Assembly (NCBI GenBank): GCA_014729145.1
Contig: WJKL01000007.1
Coordinates: 1 to 16,306, forward strand
From: Candidatus Woesearchaeota archaeon
GTDB taxonomy: Archaea; Nanobdellota; Nanobdellia; Woesearchaeales; WJKL01
DNA: 16,306 bases
Reading direction: 5' to 3'
Part shown: one piece after another, positions 13,302 through 16,306 of the stretch
How positions within the stretch are numbered: the stretch's first letter is position 1
Layout: every line of letters begins with the position of its first letter
Notes under the pieces: model-generated
Seen by the model: the letters and a program-made list of their open reading frames with translations, nothing else
Database searches by the model: none
Told to the model about the DNA's origin: nothing
Made by a program: the position numbers and the translations under genes

Positions 13302-14450
13302 CTAGACCATACCCAAAGCAAGTGCAGTCAACATTCCTATCCCCAACAATAATATTATGATGCCTGCTATCAGATGAAGAACCTTCAGTTTCTTTTGTCT
13401 CCATTCTTCTGCTTCTTCTGTTGTTGTAAATCCAAAACCAATTGCAAATGTTATTATTAACATAGGGATTATAAATATAAAATTATAATACAACAGATAA
13501 AGGAACGCTATACCTTGTGTAGATGCCTTTGACAGCAGCCCCAAAATCACTATATAAGGTCCTGAAGTGCATGGAAGTAAAAATAAGCTGATCACAAACC
13601 CTATCAAAAAAGCCCCTGGAATTGAGGTAACTCCCTTTAACATCGCTTTCATCTTCGGCCTCCAGGATTTTGGAACTTCTATATTGAACCATTTCCCATA
13701 CCAAAGATAGTCCTTAAGGTTAAAAAGGCCTATAAGAATAGCCAGCCCCCCTACAATCGCATAAAACCAGTGTGACAATCCTGCTGCCTGCACTGCTGAA
13801 TACAATCCAATTCCCATCAGCAGATAAGAGAGATATATTGAAGATGAAAAAGCAAGTCCAGCTCCGATTATTCTTTTTTTCTTCTTTGCAGCCAGGATAG
13901 TTGTAAGCAGTATTATCAAAACAGCAAAAGCGCATGGATTGATAGCATCGACTGCAGCAGCTGCAGTCACTGCAGAAAATGTCAGCCCTTTTAACAACCC
14001 GTCTTTCCCTTCTTCAGCAGGGCTTTTATCTCCAACCACGCTTATTGTCTCATTGTTCTTTCCGCCTTTTAATTTTTCAGCAGGTGATATGCATCCTTCT
14101 TTAACACATCCCTTTACTGCTTTTTCTAGTTCTTCTCCTATCTTGTCGCTGAAACCCACGATAACTTGGTTGTCTATAAATGTGGTCGGAACACCCTGTA
14201 TAAAAGTTCCAAAAGCTTCAGTCATATCTTCAAAGAGCTCTCTGTTTTCTTGATTGTTGTAAACCTCGAAATGTTTTACTTCAATGGATGGATATTTATC
14301 CTGCAGGTCTTCCAAAAACAAGTTCAATTTTCCGCAATGAGGACACCCCTGCCCGTAAAATACATGAATCTCGATATCATCTTGCGCAGCTGCAGAAAAA
14401 CAGCTAGCTAATAGTAATACCAAAAATAAAAAAACAATCTTTTTAATCAT
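13302..14450 (-). CDS. Thioredoxin-like domain fused to DsbD/CcdA-type membrane electron carrier
   Basis: This 382-residue protein probably carries reducing power across the membrane to disulfides outside the cell. Residues 1-22 are a signal peptide or signal anchor containing LLLASC, which resembles a lipobox with Cys17. An external thioredoxin/glutaredoxin-like domain follows at about 26-125, with active-site CPHC (Cys36, Cys39) and a cis-proline loop, GVPTTFID. An extra cysteine pair lies at 115 and 120. After a linker comes a membrane part of about six helices with the two redox cysteines of the CcdA/DsbD family: Cys173 in AINPCAFAVLIIL and Cys294 in LLPCTSGPYIVI. In bacterial DsbD the thioredoxin domain is C-terminal to the membrane domain; here it is N-terminal. 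The start is leaderless-like, with a TATA box about 27 bases upstream. Confidence 0.9.
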   Translation of the reverse strand: MIKKIVFLFLVLLLASCFSAAAQDDIEIHVFYGQGCPHCGKLNLFLEDLQDKYPSIEVKHFEVYNNQENRELFEDMTEAFGTFIQGVPTTFIDNQVIVGFSDKIGEELEKAVKGCVKEGCISPAEKLKGGKNNETISVVGDKSPAEEGKDGLLKGLTFSAVTAAAAVDAINPCAFAVLIILLTTILAAKKKKRIIGAGLAFSSSIYLSYLLMGIGLYSAVQAAGLSHWFYAIVGGLAILIGLFNLKDYLWYGKWFNIEVPKSWRPKMKAMLKGVTSIPGAFLIGFVISLFLLPCTSGPYIVILGLLSKASTQGIAFLYLLYYNFIFIIPMLIITFAIGFGFTTTEEAEEWRQKKLKVLHLIAGIIILLLGIGMLTALALGMV

Positions 14451-14471
14451 AACCTTTTCAAACAGATATTT

Positions 14472-14481
14472 ATTTATAAAC
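14472..14481 (-). promoter_or_regulatory. TATA box of the DsbD-like gene
   Basis: The minus strand reads GTTTATAAAT, centred about 27 bases before the ATG at 14450, predicting a leaderless transcript. It forms a compact divergent promoter with the box at 14497-14506. Confidence 0.55.
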
Positions 14482-14496
14482 TTTTCCTTAATAAAA

Positions 14497-14506
14497 TATT
14501 TAAATA
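14497..14506 (+). promoter_or_regulatory. TATA box of the Rossmann-like gene
   Basis: TATTTAAATA is centred about 26 bases before the ATG at 14527, predicting a leaderless transcript. It is palindromic, so orientation is assigned only from its distance to the gene. Confidence 0.55.
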
Positions 14507-14526
14507 ATCCCTTATTACAAAAAAAT

Positions 14527-14904
14527 ATGACATCTTTAATTGCATGCCTCTCTTCAGGAAAAGGAACATGGGCTCATGTCTCTCAATTAATAGAAAAACA
14601 GGAATGGAACAATATCTTCTTGGTAACAAATGATTTTGGAGTAAAGAACTTCAAGCCCAAGATAAAAGAGCAGGAAGAGCCTCCAAAAGTGGAATACATA
14701 CTTATCTATTCAAAAAAATATCTTTCAGAGATAATCGATGATATCCAAAAACAACTAAAAGGAAAGATAACCGATACAGAGGTTGCCCTTAACCTTATAT
14801 CAGGCACTGGCAAAGAGCACATGGCTGTTCTTTCTGCAGTTCTAAAATTAGGACTAGGGATAAGGCTTATTTCTCTTACTCCAAAAGGAGTTAAAGAAGT
14901 TTAA
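14527..14904 (+). CDS. Small Rossmann-like protein, possible CARF-like fold
   Basis: I cannot name a family with confidence for this 125-residue protein. The N-terminus SLIACLSSGKGTWAHVSQLI is a strand, a Ser/Gly-rich turn and a helix. A hydrophobic strand (IFLVTND) follows, and later VALNLISGTGKEHMAVLSAVLKLGLGIRLISL, again strand, Gly/Thr-rich turn and helix. The pattern NLISGTGKEHMA resembles the conserved turn of CARF ligand-sensor domains (which read like TGGTKxM), and the alternating beta-alpha layout agrees. There is no effector domain and no CRISPR gene nearby, so a cyclic-nucleotide sensing role would be speculation; a nucleotide-binding Rossmann protein is the safer description. The gene stands alone, seven bases from a convergent neighbour, with a TATA box at leaderless spacing. 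Confidence 0.7.
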   Translation: MTSLIACLSSGKGTWAHVSQLIEKQEWNNIFLVTNDFGVKNFKPKIKEQEEPPKVEYILIYSKKYLSEIIDDIQKQLKGKITDTEVALNLISGTGKEHMAVLSAVLKLGLGIRLISLTPKGVKEV

Positions 14905-14911
14905 AGAAAAT

Positions 14912-15199
14912 CTATCTGAGATGAAGCAGTTTCTTATATCTGTCAACCATCAATGTAACTACTGTTGAGACCATTGTAATCCCTATTGTCCAGCTCAGAA
15001 GAACCTTAAACAGTTCATTCCATCCAAAAAAGACATACAAAGAAAAAGCTGCGAACATACCCACTAACAACTCCATTGTAAGGACAGTTTTCAGAGAATC
15101 TACAAATTTTCTTAATGTTCTTTTTTCATGAAGCTCTTTTTCTCTTGCTTTTACTGCAGCTCTCTTTATCATCTCCTCCCATTCGCTTCTCTTTGTCAT
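14912..15199 (-). CDS. Small two-helix membrane protein of unknown function
   Basis: This 95-residue protein begins with about 35 charged, helical residues (KRAAVKAREKELHEKRTLRKF). Two membrane helices follow at roughly 41-59 and 64-84, and a short basic end (DRYKKLLHLR). Both termini should face the cytoplasm. I recognise no family. Its ATG follows the stop of the 228-residue protein gene with a one-base gap, so it is very likely co-translated with it as the last gene of a three-gene set. Confidence 0.72.
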   Translation of the reverse strand: MTKRSEWEEMIKRAAVKAREKELHEKRTLRKFVDSLKTVLTMELLVGMFAAFSLYVFFGWNELFKVLLSWTIGITMVSTVVTLMVDRYKKLLHLR

Positions 15200-15200
15200 C

Positions 15201-15887
15201 TTACTTCATGACCTGATACCACTGCAGCAAAAACCTATCTGTAGCCTTTACAAGCTCCCAGTCTTTTCCCTTAAGCTCAACACAGTTGTCATCGAGGATA
15301 ACTTCTCCAGTTCCTTCTATCTGCTTGAGAAATATAACTGCTTTATCCTCATCATCACAATCCACTATAGGCCTTGTATTGCATGTTTCAGTCTCATTCT
15401 TTGTGCATGCAGCAATAGGATAAATCCCCATTCCTTTTGCAAGATTCAGGCTTAACTCTGCTGCTGCTAAAGCAACATAATTAAGCTTCTCATCTGTAGG
15501 GTCAAATGTGATGTATATCTGTGATTTCTTAAAATCATCACTGACTTCTCCGCTTATAGAAACATTTTCAAGATCTTTTGGACCAAAATGAAGCGGGATA
15601 TCCATCAAAGTATTGTCTGAGTGCCTTTGGACTTGAGTATACCACATATCATCCATATATATAAAGGAAAATCCATTGTGGATATAATTTATACCTTCTC
15701 CTCCGCTTTCTATATTTCTTTTGTGCATCTCATCTATTGTGGTAATCTCGTTTTCAGGGCTGTATACAAACCTGACTAAAAAACCTAAAGCAAAAACGCC
15801 GATTATAATTCCAACCGCTAGCAAAAGTTTCTTTGTATTATCATCTATCTTTTCTTCTTTTTTATCATTTTTAATTTCTTCTTTCAT
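15201..15887 (-). CDS. Membrane-anchored protein with four-cysteine external domain
   Basis: This 228-residue protein has a charged N-terminal cytoplasmic segment and one membrane helix at about 21-42. An external domain of about 185 residues follows. That domain contains Cys161, 169, 177 and 202 and no cysteine elsewhere, a layout suggesting two disulfides. Aromatic-rich GFSFIYMDDMWYTQVQ at 72-87 looks like a beta hairpin. FDPTDEKLNYVALAAAELSLNLAKGMG and the later DEDKAVIFLKQIEG suggest an alternating strand-helix fold. No family was recognised. An AGGT ribosome-binding element stands seven bases before the ATG. The DsbD-like carrier encoded nearby is a plausible thiol partner, by inference only. 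Confidence 0.75.
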   Translation of the reverse strand: MKEEIKNDKKEEKIDDNTKKLLLAVGIIIGVFALGFLVRFVYSPENEITTIDEMHKRNIESGGEGINYIHNGFSFIYMDDMWYTQVQRHSDNTLMDIPLHFGPKDLENVSISGEVSDDFKKSQIYITFDPTDEKLNYVALAAAELSLNLAKGMGIYPIAACTKNETETCNTRPIVDCDDEDKAVIFLKQIEGTGEVILDDNCVELKGKDWELVKATDRFLLQWYQVMK

Positions 15888-15891
15888 TTTC

Positions 15892-16306
15892 TTAACCTAA
15901 TATTCCTTCTAATAACTTGTCTTTTATCTCAGCAAGTTCTTTTGTATCTTCATCTATCTCTTCTGTCTTGTTTTCTTTTTCTTTGGTTTTGTTGACACCA
16001 ACCTCAAGATTCTTTTCGACATGTGATTTTAAAAACCCCGCAACAAGACCAGTTATCTCTTTGAAAAAACCATTGGAAGATTCAGAACTGCTCTCAGTTT
16101 TATCTTCTTTTTTCTTTTTCTCCTGGTCTTCTTCAAAAAACTCTTCTTCTGATTTACTCTCTGTATGATTGATATCTTCCTGCTCTTCTAATTCGATTGT
16201 ACTATCAATATTATTTTTGTCTAGGTCTTCTAAAGGATTGTGTAATAATCTTGACCCAACCAATAAGATAAATATTATGCCTACTAGTATGCCGCCTATT
16301 ATAGAC
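15892..16306 (-). CDS. Membrane-anchored acidic protein (partial, N-terminus beyond the window)
   Basis: The reading frame stays open to the right edge, so the protein is incomplete at its N-terminus. The first visible residues, SIIGGILVGIIFILLVGSRLL, are a membrane helix. What could be taken as a TTG start at 16263 falls inside this helix and is not believed. After the helix comes a long acidic, Glu/Asp/Ser-rich low-complexity stretch of about 60 residues, with a short KKKK patch. A short hydrophobic segment, GFFKEITGLVAGFLKS, follows, then another charged helix ending KDKLLEGILG. No family was recognised. It is first in the three-gene set, four bases from the next gene. Confidence 0.7.
   Translation of the reverse strand, partial: SIIGGILVGIIFILLVGSRLLHNPLEDLDKNNIDSTIELEEQEDINHTESKSEEEFFEEDQEKKKKEDKTESSSESSNGFFKEITGLVAGFLKSHVEKNLEVGVNKTKEKENKTEEIDEDTKELAEIKDKLLEGILG

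Noticed and set aside
14527..14904. CRISPR-associated locus
   Set aside because: Only one weak CARF-like turn was seen; there are no repeats, cas genes or effector domains in the window.
16261..16263. TTG as the start of the last protein
   Set aside because: The frame stays open to the window edge and the upstream residues form a clear membrane helix, so the gene is simply cut by the window.

Overview
The window is a dense, AT-rich stretch of archaeal chromosome. The information-processing genes are archaeal: fibrillarin, Nop5, an archaeal-type UMP kinase, and secF placed before secD. The first genes of several operons have a TATA-like box about 25-27 bases before the start codon, which suggests leaderless transcripts, while some internal genes carry Shine-Dalgarno sequences. 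Small, tightly packed genes, overlapping stop/start codons and a shortened Nop5 suggest a small-genome DPANN archaeon, possibly of the Woesearchaeota/Pacearchaeota type. That placement is inference from gene style, not a phylogeny. The 2-oxoacid:ferredoxin oxidoreductase implies an anaerobic, ferredoxin-based metabolism.

Layout. (1) 1-601, plus strand: the end of a cysteine desulfurase and IscU, an Fe-S cluster assembly pair. (2) 609-911, minus strand: a small protein with four CxxC pairs, preceded by a roughly 260-base gene-free stretch with several hairpins. (3) 1173-3632, minus strand: a translationally coupled operon of nop5, a class I methyltransferase, fibrillarin and a basic coiled-coil protein, i.e. 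the C/D-box RNA 2'-O-methylation machinery plus two extra genes. The Nop5 lacks the usual N-terminal fibrillarin-binding domain. (4) 3732-7016, plus strand: a pyruvate:ferredoxin oxidoreductase operon in the order gamma, delta, small membrane protein, alpha, beta. (5) 7013-10804, minus strand: secF, secD, pyrH and a C39-like cysteine-peptidase-fold protein. (6) 10855-12558, minus strand: CTP synthase, so UMP kinase and CTP synthase flank secFD. (7) 12655-13296, plus strand: a rhomboid protease. (8) 13302-14450, minus strand: a thioredoxin domain fused to a DsbD/CcdA-like membrane electron carrier. (9) 14527-14904, plus strand: a small Rossmann-like protein with weak resemblance to CARF domains. 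(10) 14912-16306, minus strand: three membrane-anchored proteins of unknown function, the first running off the window edge.

How the genes fit together. Fe-S assembly supplies clusters of the kind used by the oxidoreductase delta and beta subunits. SecDF, rhomboid, the DsbD-like protein and the end-of-window trio form an envelope and secretion theme. SecD and the 15201-15887 protein each carry four cysteines in predicted external domains, plausible clients of the thiol-redox carrier. The least explained items are the structured leader at 931-1120, the truncated Nop5, the methyltransferase between nop5 and fibrillarin, the membrane protein inside the oxidoreductase operon, and the terminal membrane trio. 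No tRNA, rRNA, CRISPR array, insertion sequence or phage gene was recognised.
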